DNA from: a bacterium
Lineage (GTDB): Bacteria > Elusimicrobiota > Elusimicrobia > UBA1565 > UBA9628
DNA length: 33,979 nucleotides
Direction: 5' to 3'
NCBI GenBank assembly: GCA_021799485.1
Contig: JAJZAK010000025.1
Span: 1 to 33,979 of the forward strand
Of this stretch, positions 7,811-15,527 are shown one piece after another. Made by a program: the position numbers and the translations under genes. The notes beneath the pieces were generated by a model. The model ran no database searches. It saw only the letters and a program-made list of their open reading frames with translations, and had not been told where the DNA came from. Every line of letters starts with the position of its first letter. Position 1 is the first letter of the stretch.

Positions 7811-9171
7811 CCCGCGGCGAGCGCCGGGTAGAGGTGCCGGGCTCCCACGGCTCGGGAGACCATGAACCCCGCCACGGCGCCCATCATGATGGACGGCAGC
7901 ATGTTGTGGTGGCGCGTCATCTCGAAGATGATGACAAAGGAAGTGATCGGCGCCTGGATCGCCCCCGCGAGGAAGGCCGCCATTCCCACCATGGCGCTGG
8001 CGCCCACGGGCGACCTGAGGGCGGAACCCACCGCGCCGCCCAGCGCCGAGCCGATCGAGAGGCAGGGGGCGAAGATCCCGCCCGCCATGCCGGACCAATA
8101 GGTCAAGAGGGTCGAGATGGTCTTGGCGAACGAAAAGAGAAGGCCGTAGGAGCCATGGGGAACCCTGTCGCCGAGAAGAAGGTCCTGGGAGACCTCGTTT
8201 CCGGGTCCGAGGACATGGACCCCGACGGCCCAGGAGAGAATGACGAGCCCCAGGGCGAGCCCCCCGACCGTCTTCCATCGCTCCTGGAGCCGCGGGCTTG
8301 CGAGGCGGTGCGCGAGCGCGGCTTGCCCTCGCAGGATCGACTCGCAAAAAAGAGCGCCCAGGAGGCCTCCCAGGACGCCGATCGCGAGAGCGGTTTGAAG
8401 GGGAACGGGGAGCGGCTCCTTGAGCTTGCCGAAATAAAGATACTCGCCCCGCATCGAGTCCGCCGCCACGGTCGAGATGATGATCGCCATGATGACGTAG
8501 TCCCGGATGCTTGAGACATAGCCCGCGCTGAGCTCCTCGATCGCGAAGGTGACGCCCGCCAGCGGGGTGTTGAAGGCCGCGGCCAGGCCCGCTGAGCCCC
8601 CGGCGACGACGGCGGAGCGGAAATCCAAGGGAAGCTTGAGCCGGGACCGGGCCATGAGGACAAGCGTGAGAAAGACGCAGGCCGCGACGTGGACCGAGGG
8701 GCCCTCGCGGCCGGTCGAGGCGCCGGCCCAGACCGCGAGATAAAGCGCCGCGATCTTGACCGTCATCGTGCGCAGCGAGAGAAGGGAGTCCAGCAGCCGC
8801 CGGCTCGAGGGCGAAAGCCTCCGGGCGGCGAAAATCGTCTGCGGGATGCCGGTTCCGGCCGCCAGCGGCGCCTCGAGCCTGATCATCTCGAAGGAAAGGA
8901 TGAAGAGGGCCGGGGTCGTCAGGAAGGCCCACGCGCCGATCTTGTCGATGCCGAGCTGGTGGCGATGCGCGAAATCAAAGCCCCTCATGAAGAGGACGCA
9001 GGCGGCTCCGGTGGCGGCCGCGGCCGAGAAATAGAGGAGGAGGGGCGGTCCGTAGCGCTGGCGCGAGGCGCGGCGGAGAAGGACTCTCGTCCGGCGAACC
9101 GCGCGGACGACGAAGGAGCCTCGATCGTCTTCCGGGGAGGGCGCCTCGGGGGCCGCATCCGGAAGTTCCAC
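7747..9171 (-). CDS. ClC-family chloride channel/transporter
   Basis: 474 residues with about ten or more hydrophobic helices. ClC signatures are present: GTGIPQ (the GSGIP filter element with Thr), GREGPSVH with the gating Glu, FNTPLAGVTFAIEE (second Glu, proton-pathway position) and GIFAPCLSIGSALGG. Both glutamates suggest a Cl-/H+ exchanger rather than a pure channel. It acts in the inner membrane. No C-terminal CBS domains are visible. The start is the GTG at 9171; there is no strong ribosome-binding site, and later Met codons would remove the first helix. It converges with rsmE (64-bp overlap) and is divergent from the receiver gene. Confidence 0.92.
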   Translation of the reverse strand: MELPDAAPEAPSPEDDRGSFVVRAVRRTRVLLRRASRQRYGPPLLLYFSAAAATGAACVLFMRGFDFAHRHQLGIDKIGAWAFLTTPALFILSFEMIRLEAPLAAGTGIPQTIFAARRLSPSSRRLLDSLLSLRTMTVKIAALYLAVWAGASTGREGPSVHVAACVFLTLVLMARSRLKLPLDFRSAVVAGGSAGLAAAFNTPLAGVTFAIEELSAGYVSSIRDYVIMAIIISTVAADSMRGEYLYFGKLKEPLPVPLQTALAIGVLGGLLGALFCESILRGQAALAHRLASPRLQERWKTVGGLALGLVILSWAVGVHVLGPGNEVSQDLLLGDRVPHGSYGLLFSFAKTISTLLTYWSGMAGGIFAPCLSIGSALGGAVGSALRSPVGASAMVGMAAFLAGAIQAPITSFVIIFEMTRHHNMLPSIMMGAVAGFMVSRAVGARHLYPALAAGYRKLLEPVPPPGRAGSPASS

Positions 9172-9211
9172 GAAAAAATTTTACGAAATTATCCCTCGCC
9201 GGGGAGCGGCG

Positions 9212-9231
9212 GTCACTTGACGTCACGTGAC
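9212..9231. promoter_or_regulatory. Tandem near-palindromes in a divergent intergenic region
   Basis: Two adjacent 10-mers, GTCACTTGAC and GTCACGTGAC. The second is a perfect palindrome and the first differs at one base. They lie between the divergent channel gene and the receiver-domain gene, so they could be a two-site operator for an unidentified regulator. No convincing -35/-10 pair is visible beside them. Confidence 0.4.
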
Positions 9232-9283
9232 GGGCGCGCCCTTGCCGGATCGCGGCGCGGCGATTAGATTTAGGGCGGATGCC

Positions 9284-9715
9284 ATGACCAATCTGACGCG
9301 GCTCATCACGTTCGGACGCTCGACGCCTCTCGTGCTGCACGCGGACGACGACCCCGAGAGCCTCGAGTTCGTCAAGATGTGCCTCAAGCCGATGCCGGTC
9401 CGCCTCGCCGGCGCGGCCGACGGAGCCTCGGCTCTGCGTCTGGCTTTGAGCCGGCTTCCGGCTCTCGTTCTTCTCGACGTCGTGATGCCGGGGCTCGACG
9501 GCATCCGGGTCTGCCATGAGCTGCGCCGGAGCCGGCACGGCTCCCGATTCTTGATTTACATGGTCACGGCGCTCGATACGATGAAGGATATGGAAAAGGC
9601 GCTCGCATGGGGAGCGAACGGATATCTCACGAAGCCGATCGACGCCGGGAGGCTCTCGCGCTTGGTCGCGAAGCTTCTTGTCCCATCCGGGAAGGCGGCG
9701 CCGACGTCGCGATGA
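9284..9715 (+). CDS. Single-domain response regulator (receiver only)
   Basis: 143 residues from ATG 9284 (an upstream in-frame GTG at 9227 would only add non-conserved sequence and lies in the tandem palindromes). The receiver fold is complete: acidic cluster Asp21-23 (HADDDPES), phospho-acceptor Asp65 (LLDVVMPG), VTA switch Thr and Lys117 (LTKPID). There is no output domain, so it probably works CheY/Spo0F-like through protein contacts. Its TGA stop lies beside ATG 9712 in the next gene, which begins with its own receiver domain, so the two probably act in one phosphorelay. Confidence 0.9.
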   Translation: MTNLTRLITFGRSTPLVLHADDDPESLEFVKMCLKPMPVRLAGAADGASALRLALSRLPALVLLDVVMPGLDGIRVCHELRRSRHGSRFLIYMVTALDTMKDMEKALAWGANGYLTKPIDAGRLSRLVAKLLVPSGKAAPTSR

Positions 9716-9738
9716 AAATCGAGGGAGGAATGACGAAC

Positions 9739-11457
9739 ATGCCCACCGACACGGCGGAGGCGGCCGCGCCTCTCGCGGCAAACGACGCGAGGAGTCTGGC
9801 CGTCCTGATGATCGACGACGATCCGGACATGCTGGACATGAACCGGTCCATCCTCAAATGCGTCGCGAAAGGAGCGTCCTTCCGCTGCGAGACGGCTTGC
9901 AGCCTGGAGGCCGGGCTCAAGGCTCTCGCCGACGGAGGAATCGACGTGGTCCTCCTCGATCTCGGCCTTCCGGACAGCTCCGGGGTCGAAACGGTCAGCC
10001 GCCTGCGTGCCCAAGCCCCGGACGTTCCGGTCGTCGTGGTCACGGGAATGGCGGAGGATGAGACGGGGGTCGAGGCGCTGAGGCGCGGGGCCCAGGAGTA
10101 TCTCGTCAAGGGGAGCTTCGACGCGCGCGCCATGAGGCGGGCGGTCTTGTTCGCCGTCGAGCGCCGCGGCGCGAGGAGGTCTCCCCCGGCGCCGGTCGAT
10201 CGACGCCCCGCCCCCGAGGAGGAGCCGGCCGCCGCGCCCCGGGATCGCTCCGGCGGCGCCCCGCCCGCCCCCGCCGCGCCCGAGGAATTGTGGCGCGTCT
10301 GCGCCGAGGGGGACGTGGAGAGCCTCGAAAAGCTCATCAAGTCCGGCGCGCCTTTGGGGATGCCTCGTCTGGAGGACGGCTACACGGCCCTCATGATCGC
10401 GGCCGAGAGCGGGCGGGCGGAGATCGTGGACGTCCTGCTCAAAGGCGGGGTCCATCCGGACGAGGGACGCACGGAGGACGGCTACACGGCCTTGATGCTC
10501 GCCGTTATCTGCTGCCGCGCGGAGGCCGTCAAGCGCTTGATCGACGCGGGGGCCGACCCCCTGCTGGCGACGAAGCGCGGCGTCAGCGCCGTCGATTTGG
10601 CCGCCGCCGGCCGTTGGCATGAGGATCTCGCGGCGGCCAAGCCGTCCGCCGTCTCTCGCGGGAGAGGCCCGGAGCTCATCGCCGGGCGCTACGAGATCAT
10701 GGGCGAGATGGGCCGGGGCTCCGTGGGGCCGGTCTTTTGGGGGCGGGACGCGAAGCTTGGCAGGCTTTTGACGATCAAGAAATTCCGCGAGGAGATCAAG
10801 TCGCGCCCGGCTGAGCGCTCGCGGCTCGCGGCGGCCGGCCGGAAGGCGATCCCGATCGAGCACGCGTGCGTCGCGCGGCTGCTCGACGTCGTGGAGGATG
10901 GGGAGGAGCCGTGTCTGGTCATGGAAGGCGTCGAGGGGGCGTCGCTTAAGGAATTTTTAAGCCGGCGCGGGAAAATCCCGTGGAAGCAGGGGCTCTCCTT
11001 CATGACGGGCGTCGTGAAGGCGCTGGCGCACGCCCATTCCTTGGGAATTTCGCACGGCAGCCTTTCCCCCGCGAACATCTTGGTCTGCAGGCAGGGCTAC
11101 GCGAGGGTGACGGACTTCAAGACGGCGCGCGAGTCGAAGGACATCCTCGCGAAGCTGGGCGTTCAGCACGACGGGGAGGACTGGGCCTACACGGCGCCGG
11201 AGGTGGCGATCAAGGGCGAGGCGGGGCCGCGCGCGGACATCTACTCGCTGGGGGCCTGCTTCTACGAGCTGCTGGCGGGCGTCCGGCCGTTCTCCGGCCC
11301 CGATTTCCGGAACCAAAAAGAGAAAATGTCGTTGAAGCCCATGAAGGACTTGCTTCCGGGGATCCCCGAAGCCCAAGCGATCGAGCGCTGTCTGAGCTTC
11401 GATCCCGACGGACGCTTCGCCGGCATTTCCGAGCTCGCCAAGGCGCTGGGCATCTAA
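9739..11457 (+). CDS. Receiver-ankyrin-pseudokinase fusion protein
   Basis: 572 residues from ATG 9739, chosen because GGAGG lies 10 nt upstream; ATG 9712 (ATGA overlap) or 9730 are alternatives. An N-terminal receiver domain (about 20-140) has Asp26-28, phospho-acceptor Asp74 and Lys124. A Pro/Ala/Arg-rich linker (about 150-185) leads to three or four ankyrin repeats (about 185-300; DGYTALMIAAESGRAEIV, DGYTALMLAV). A Ser/Thr-kinase fold follows (about 315-572). The kinase keeps a Gly loop, Lys347, APE and the DIYSLG helix, but HRDLKPxN reads HGSLSPAN (Ser441 for the catalytic Asp, Ser443 for Lys) and DFG reads DFK (459-461). Phosphotransfer is therefore unlikely, and it is probably a scaffold or nucleotide-sensing pseudokinase controlled by receiver phosphorylation. 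Confidence 0.88.
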   Translation: MPTDTAEAAAPLAANDARSLAVLMIDDDPDMLDMNRSILKCVAKGASFRCETACSLEAGLKALADGGIDVVLLDLGLPDSSGVETVSRLRAQAPDVPVVVVTGMAEDETGVEALRRGAQEYLVKGSFDARAMRRAVLFAVERRGARRSPPAPVDRRPAPEEEPAAAPRDRSGGAPPAPAAPEELWRVCAEGDVESLEKLIKSGAPLGMPRLEDGYTALMIAAESGRAEIVDVLLKGGVHPDEGRTEDGYTALMLAVICCRAEAVKRLIDAGADPLLATKRGVSAVDLAAAGRWHEDLAAAKPSAVSRGRGPELIAGRYEIMGEMGRGSVGPVFWGRDAKLGRLLTIKKFREEIKSRPAERSRLAAAGRKAIPIEHACVARLLDVVEDGEEPCLVMEGVEGASLKEFLSRRGKIPWKQGLSFMTGVVKALAHAHSLGISHGSLSPANILVCRQGYARVTDFKTARESKDILAKLGVQHDGEDWAYTAPEVAIKGEAGPRADIYSLGACFYELLAGVRPFSGPDFRNQKEKMSLKPMKDLLPGIPEAQAIERCLSFDPDGRFAGISELAKALGI

Positions 11458-11463
11458 GCCCGC

Positions 11464-12294
11464 CTACGGCCGGCCGGAGCGATAGAGGCTCCATGGATAG
11501 GACTTGCGGTCCGCGTCGCGCACGCGCATCTTGCGGCACTCGATCAAGACCGACTCGTCGAGGCCGCAGGAGCCGTCTTGGAGCGCGGGTTCCCCGAAAG
11601 GCGAGAAGACATGGGCCGATCCGTCGTAGTCGAAATGGGGGTCCCGGCCCGAGCGGTTGACCGCCGCCACATAGGCCTGCGAGAGGACGGCATAGGCGGC
11701 CGCCAAGGTCCGGAACTGGACGCTTTTGTGCGGCCCGCCCACCCAGCACGCCGGGGCGAGGATCACGTCGGCGCCGGCGCAGGCGTACTCGTGATAGAGC
11801 CTCGGGAAGCGCAGGTCGAAGCAGATGGAGAGGGCGAGGAGCCAGCCGCGGTGCTCGCAAAGGACGCCGCGGTCTCCCGCGCTAAAGAAGCTGGACTCGG
11901 GTTCGCGCCCGACCGTGAAGAGATGCATCTTGCGATAGTGCCCGGCGATCGAGCCGTCGGGCCGCGCGAGGAGCAGCGCGTTGAAGGGACGTTCCGGGGC
12001 TTCGGGGTTGTTTTCGGGAAAGCCGAACGCGATCGCCGTCTTGCGCCTGCGGGCCAGCTCCAGGACGCGGAAGATCGCCGAATCGGGCGGCGTCCAGGAG
12101 AAGGTTTTCGGGTTTTGGGTGACGAACCCCGTCAAGGTGAGCTCGGGGAAGATGAAGAGCCGCTCTTCGGAATCGCCTCGCGCCCTGTCGAGCCGCCGGA
12201 CGACGGCCTCGTCCATGCGCCGCAGGTTTTCCTCGGGATCGTTCCAGGCGAGTTCGAGAGGGACCGGCTCGAGCGCCAAGGGAAGCCGTTTCAC
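11464..12294 (-). CDS. Nitrilase-superfamily amidase (omega-amidase-like)
   Basis: 276 residues, GTG start. The Glu-Lys-Cys triad of carbon-nitrogen hydrolases is visible: Glu51 (FPELTLTGF), Lys122 (HYRKMHLF) and Cys158 (SICFDLRFP). CFDLRFP together with the QAYVAAVNR strand resembles YafV/Nit2-type omega-amidases, which hydrolyse the 2-oxo amides left by glutamine or asparagine transamination. It lies 7 bp downstream of an aminotransferase gene on the same strand, which supports that role; a different amide substrate cannot be excluded. It converges with the pseudokinase gene with a 6-bp gap. Confidence 0.85.
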   Translation of the reverse strand: MKRLPLALEPVPLELAWNDPEENLRRMDEAVVRRLDRARGDSEERLFIFPELTLTGFVTQNPKTFSWTPPDSAIFRVLELARRRKTAIAFGFPENNPEAPERPFNALLLARPDGSIAGHYRKMHLFTVGREPESSFFSAGDRGVLCEHRGWLLALSICFDLRFPRLYHEYACAGADVILAPACWVGGPHKSVQFRTLAAAYAVLSQAYVAAVNRSGRDPHFDYDGSAHVFSPFGEPALQDGSCGLDESVLIECRKMRVRDADRKSYPWSLYRSGRP

Positions 12295-12301
12295 GGGGCC
12301 G

Positions 12302-13579
12302 CTAATATTCAGGGTTCAAGCGAGCGAGCCCTTCTTCGAAGCGGCGCTGGAAGGAGGGGCTCAAGACGTCGGCGCACACCGCGTATCGTATGAGAGGTTC
12401 TCCGCCGTCGCCCTCGTCCGGCCCCTCGAAATGGACGCCGACGATGCCCGTTTCCGAGGCTGTAAGGCGGTTGAAGGCCTCCGAGCGCGTCATCCCCGCA
12501 AAGCGCGTGTCTCGCGCGAGGTCGGTTCCCAGGGCGCGTCGCGGCGCCTTCCATAGCGTGAAAAAACCGGCGGAGGCCGGGCAGGCCTCGCGAAGGCCGG
12601 CGCCGCGGAGGCGTTCGACGACGTAGTTGAGCCGGCGCTCATAGAGTTCCCGGATGCGGTCGAGCGTTCGGCGCGCCGCGGCTTGGTCCTCGAGGAACGT
12701 CCCGTAGGCCGCCATGATATAGGGGACGGGGCCCGAATCGGCGTTGCCCTTGACGAGGAGGAAGTCGTCGACGAACTCCCGCGAGCCGACCAGCGCCCCG
12801 AGCCTCGCTCCCGGGTCGCTGAAGGACTTGCTCACGGAATACATCTCCATCCATTCGAGATCCGTCCGTCCCGCCGCGGCCTTCGCGAGGGGGACGTGCG
12901 CCGCGGCCTTCGCGAGTCCCGCGTAGGCCCCGTCGCAGACGAGCCTGGCGCGGCTCTCGGCGCAGAAGTCCATGAGATCCCGCCATTCCTCCTCGCTCGC
13001 TCCGACCGCCGCGGGATTGCCGGGCCTGATGACGTGGATCAAATCGACGCGGGAGGCGCCCGATTCGCGCGCGGCCTCGCGCAGGCGCTTGACGTTGAGG
13101 CGCATCCGGTCCTCGGCGCGAAGCGGCCAGACGACGCGCCGGGCTCCCAGATAGCTTTCGGCCCAGGCGCCGATCACGTCGTAGGCGGGGAGGTTCGACG
13201 CGACGCAAAAGGCGTCCCGCCGCCGGGAATCCGGAAGATGCAGGCCGCAGGCGAGCGGCAGAAACGCCGTGGCCGTTTTGATCCCGGCGATGGGCGCCGC
13301 CTTGAGTTCCGGATGATCCTGGACGCGGATGCCGCCGTGGAGCTCGACCATGCCCTCGGCGAAGCGCAGAAGGTTTCCGTCCTCGGCATAGGTGTGGAAG
13401 GCGAAAGCCGGGTCCGCCGCGAAGCGCGCCTGGAGCTTGAGGAGGGCCTCCGGCGGGACCGTGTCGGGGTTCCCGAGGGACAGATTGAGGGGCTCGCGCC
13501 CCGTTTTCTCCTTGTATTCCTTGAGCAGGGCGTAAATCGACTGGAAGAGATTGACGCCGGAGGCCGGGACCTTGCGCAT
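12302..13579 (-). CDS. PLP-dependent class I/II aminotransferase
   Basis: 425 residues from ATG 13579; the open frame continues upstream into the tRNA, so the longer version is rejected. Fold type I features: LSLGNPD near the N-terminus, SNLPAYDV, HVIRPGNPAAVG (NPTG-like), VCDGAYAGL (the Asp binding the PLP nitrogen) and the Schiff-base Lys251 in VSKSFSDPGARLGAL. The pattern resembles LL-diaminopimelate and related aminotransferases, but substrate cannot be read from motifs. The following omega-amidase-like gene suggests an amide donor such as glutamine. No ribosome-binding site is obvious; a TATCAT box about 12 nt upstream hints at a very short leader. Confidence 0.88.
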   Translation of the reverse strand: MRKVPASGVNLFQSIYALLKEYKEKTGREPLNLSLGNPDTVPPEALLKLQARFAADPAFAFHTYAEDGNLLRFAEGMVELHGGIRVQDHPELKAAPIAGIKTATAFLPLACGLHLPDSRRRDAFCVASNLPAYDVIGAWAESYLGARRVVWPLRAEDRMRLNVKRLREAARESGASRVDLIHVIRPGNPAAVGASEEEWRDLMDFCAESRARLVCDGAYAGLAKAAAHVPLAKAAAGRTDLEWMEMYSVSKSFSDPGARLGALVGSREFVDDFLLVKGNADSGPVPYIMAAYGTFLEDQAAARRTLDRIRELYERRLNYVVERLRGAGLREACPASAGFFTLWKAPRRALGTDLARDTRFAGMTRSEAFNRLTASETGIVGVHFEGPDEGDGGEPLIRYAVCADVLSPSFQRRFEEGLARLNPEY

Positions 13580-13702
13580 GGAGGAGTTGGGGCTTATGAT
13601 AGCAATCCGCGCGGGCGGAGCGACGGCGGAGGCTCGCCGGCGGAGCCGAGTCTCGGCCGGGCCTATTTTGTTAAAATAGCGGGCTTGACGTGCTTCCCTG
13701 AA

Positions 13703-13776
13703 TGCGGGATGGTGAAACGGTATCACGGGTGGCTCTGAACCACTTATTCTAGGTTCGAATCCTAGTCCCGCAGCCA
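13703..13776 (+). tRNA. tRNA-Gln (anticodon CUG)
   Basis: Full cloverleaf: acceptor TGCGGGA/TCCCGCA, D stem GTGA/TCAC, anticodon stem GGTGG/CCACT (one G-U) with loop CTCTGAA giving anticodon CTG, and T stem CTAGG/CCTAG with loop TTCGAAT. U1-A72 is typical of tRNA-Gln. Discriminator G13773 is followed by an encoded CCA (13774-13776). Base composition changes sharply just downstream, making this a likely integration point. Confidence 0.95.
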
Positions 13777-13781
13777 GGTTT

Positions 13782-13970
13782 TGATGAGCGAGGTGCTCAG
13801 CCTTTCTGCTTTGTTGTGGCCCCTCTTTTTCTCGACGAGAAATCCATAAGTCTCAGAGTTGATGCTTCTGCGCCGACATCAATCGGCGCGAATTCCACGA
13901 TTCCCCGTTGCCCGGTGAGCATCAAAGCATCGGAATTTGATGATGGCGGTGGTTTAAAACTTAACTGGGG
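13782..13970. repeat. Diverged long repeat, copy 1
   Basis: This stretch right after the tRNA aligns along most of its length with 23117-23310 in the same orientation (roughly 70% identity by eye). Shared blocks include CTCAGAG, GATGCTTCTGCG, GGCGAATTCC, CGTTGCCC and AAGCATCGGAAT. The arms GATGCTT (13861) and AAGCATC (13925) are inverted. A private 7-bp hairpin (13870-13876 with 13883-13889) lies between them. On the minus strand one frame reads GQRGIVEFAPIDVGAEAS, and copy 2 gives GQRGSAEFAPSDAPAEAS, so it may be a coding fossil. No intact gene is seen here. Confidence 0.6.
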
Positions 13971-13991
13971 CTTCAGTGGTCAGACTAAAGG

Positions 13992-14489
13992 TTAAGACCA
14001 GAGTAGCCGTAAGAAAAGAATGGAATAGATTGCCCCGAAAATGCTGGGAACCCATGTCTCAAGATGGGTGAGCGGGATGTAGTCTTTAAATGCCGTCCCG
14101 CGACCTACGAGTTCCCACTCGCGATCAAAAGGAGCTGCTGGTAGGTGCGTTTCAAGCTCGTGTAGAACCTGGAATTTGGCTGAATTCAGTTTTCGATACG
14201 ATCTGATTAATGCCCACCAAGTTACGCTGACTAGAATCCCCGCCAGAGGAAGCAGAACTTTCCAGGAGTTGGTAGAGCGATCAGGCAAGAGAGGAACGCT
14301 AAGGCTATAAAGGCTGAGCAAAAATGTATTTACAGTTAACAGAAAACTGTTCGCGGAATTTCTTCGAGAGCTTATGTGATCTGCCATCTCAACACAAATT
14401 CTGTATTGTTCAAGCAAATGCTCCGTGTAGTTGGCACCGTAAACATCCGGGGCAACGTGAAATAATTTTTTTGAGAGTTTTTTGTTCAT
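13992..14489 (-). CDS. Small multi-pass membrane protein, candidate effector of a TIR module
   Basis: 165 residues from ATG 14489, which overlaps the stop of the TIR-like gene upstream (ATGA). An N-terminal helix (EHLLEQYRICVEMADHISSRR) leads into a hydrophobic segment at about 48-67, a second at about 77-95 (VLLPLAGILVSVTWWALI), a conserved-looking SYRKLNSAKF cytosolic stretch, and a third hydrophobic run at the C-terminus (VPSIFGAIYSILFLRLL). From memory it resembles a family labelled RipA-like octameric membrane proteins in databases; this needs a search. Coupling to TIR-like genes suggests a membrane-disrupting effector or an anchor. GC is much lower than in the flanking chromosome. Confidence 0.75.
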   Translation of the reverse strand: MNKKLSKKLFHVAPDVYGANYTEHLLEQYRICVEMADHISSRRNSANSFLLTVNTFLLSLYSLSVPLLPDRSTNSWKVLLPLAGILVSVTWWALIRSYRKLNSAKFQVLHELETHLPAAPFDREWELVGRGTAFKDYIPLTHLETWVPSIFGAIYSILFLRLLWS

Positions 14490-14881
14490 GGGTTTGATTG
14501 AGCTGCCTTGCTGATCATTCTTCCAATCCCTTCCCATGTCCAATTGATGATGTTGTTGGCTTGAAAGCACGGCGGGATATGTCGGGGTCCTTCTTTATAA
14601 ATCCAGACCCCGAAAGCTGGGATGCCTTCCTCGGTTGAGCAATTTACCTCCCAAAGCGCCCCATCTGATTGGCAAGTAGAGTGACCCACGAGTTGGATTG
14701 TTACTTTGCAACGTTTAATGCGCGACCGTGTCTGGGTTTTCCAGCTGTCGTTAAAGGGTTCATGTAGCGACCAGTCCGCAATATTCCATGGAGTGTCCGG
14801 GTGATTCCCCTGCCCAATGAAAAGGTCGCGAATCCTTTCGTCCTCTTTCGCGAAGCTGATGAATGTCGGAATTTTTGCCAT
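14486..14881 (-). CDS. TIR-like (MTH538/ThsB-type) domain protein
   Basis: 131 residues from ATG 14881, with AGGAG 6 nt upstream. The whole protein is one domain: beta-A with FISFAKEDERIRDLF, a central WKTQTRSRIKRCKVTIQLV unit, and a GALWEVNCSTEEGIP helix whose Glu fits the catalytic position of NAD-cleaving TIR domains. This is the flavodoxin-like TIR-like fold used by Thoeris ThsB, which makes ADP-ribose-derived signals after phage sensing. It sits between a second TIR-like gene (8-bp gap) and a membrane protein gene (4-bp overlap), forming one operon. Confidence 0.78.
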   Translation of the reverse strand: MAKIPTFISFAKEDERIRDLFIGQGNHPDTPWNIADWSLHEPFNDSWKTQTRSRIKRCKVTIQLVGHSTCQSDGALWEVNCSTEEGIPAFGVWIYKEGPRHIPPCFQANNIINWTWEGIGRMISKAAQSNP

Positions 14882-14889
14882 TTAATCTC

Positions 14890-15468
14890 CTAAGTTCTGC
14901 GCGCGGCCGCGGCCTCGATGGCGGATACGATTTCCTGCATGTCCCAACGTGCAATTGGAGCGTTATGCTTGGTTAAAAGGGGAGGCGTCCGACCACGTGA
15001 GTCCTTCAGGCGTACGCCGCAAATGCCTTTATGGAACTCAATAGCGGTTGAAAGCTCAAAATCGACCCACTCCCGCCATGCTGTTCCATTTCCTATCAGG
15101 CATAAAACGAGTTCGACCTTGGCGATTTTTTGGCGCAAGGCTTGACGGATATAAGAGCCCTGCTCACTATTTATAGGCGCCTGAAGGCTGGAATCATAGA
15201 GGTCCAACGCCACTTTGGGATTATTTACCATCAACCTAAAGCCGCGTACTTGGGAAAGATCGTCCGCGTGAAAGCTTAAGAAGACTCGGCGACGGCGCGC
15301 ATGCACTTTTAGTCCGGATCTGTAAGCGGTTAACAATTGGGTCTGCGATTCGAAGCCCCTCTCGCGGAGTAGATTCCCAAGTAGCATATCCCGTCGGGCA
15401 TGCAGATCAATGCCGTAAGTATCTTCGATGCTTTCAACTGCCGTATCCGAGCGCTTTTGCCGAAACAT
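14890..15468 (-). CDS. TIR-like domain protein with N-terminal extension
   Basis: 192 residues from ATG 15468 (ATG 15474, adding Met-Ile, has an AAGG at better distance and is equally possible). About 70 N-terminal residues (SIEDTYGIDLHARRDMLLGNLLRERG) form a helical extension. A TIR-like domain follows: RRVFLSFHADD, then DLYDSSLQAPINS, VELVLCLIG, and WVDFELSTAIEFHKGICGV with a candidate catalytic Glu in the FELSTA helix. First gene of the three-gene TIR/TIR/membrane operon. The extension may be the sensor or oligomerisation part. The gene lies in low-GC island DNA. Confidence 0.78.
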   Translation of the reverse strand: MFRQKRSDTAVESIEDTYGIDLHARRDMLLGNLLRERGFESQTQLLTAYRSGLKVHARRRRVFLSFHADDLSQVRGFRLMVNNPKVALDLYDSSLQAPINSEQGSYIRQALRQKIAKVELVLCLIGNGTAWREWVDFELSTAIEFHKGICGVRLKDSRGRTPPLLTKHNAPIARWDMQEIVSAIEAAAARRT

Positions 15469-15527
15469 AATCATGCCGCCTTTTTGGTAGTGACCTTCCC
15501 CCAAATGATACACATTGGGAAAGTTGC

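Noticed and set aside
6260-8932. An 890-codon open frame on the minus strand across dnaJ, rsmE and the ClC gene
   Set aside because: It is antisense to dnaJ and rsmE and in another frame of the ClC gene; its translation is low-complexity Arg/Gly/Pro-rich, as expected of a GC-rich shadow frame.
13580-13726. N-terminal extension of the aminotransferase up to 13726
   Set aside because: It would run into the tRNA gene and its translation shows no aminotransferase-like sequence; ATG 13579 gives the normal family length.
12683-13738. Plus-strand open frame opposite the aminotransferase, reaching the tRNA
   Set aside because: Antisense shadow; the aminotransferase motifs on the minus strand are unmistakable.
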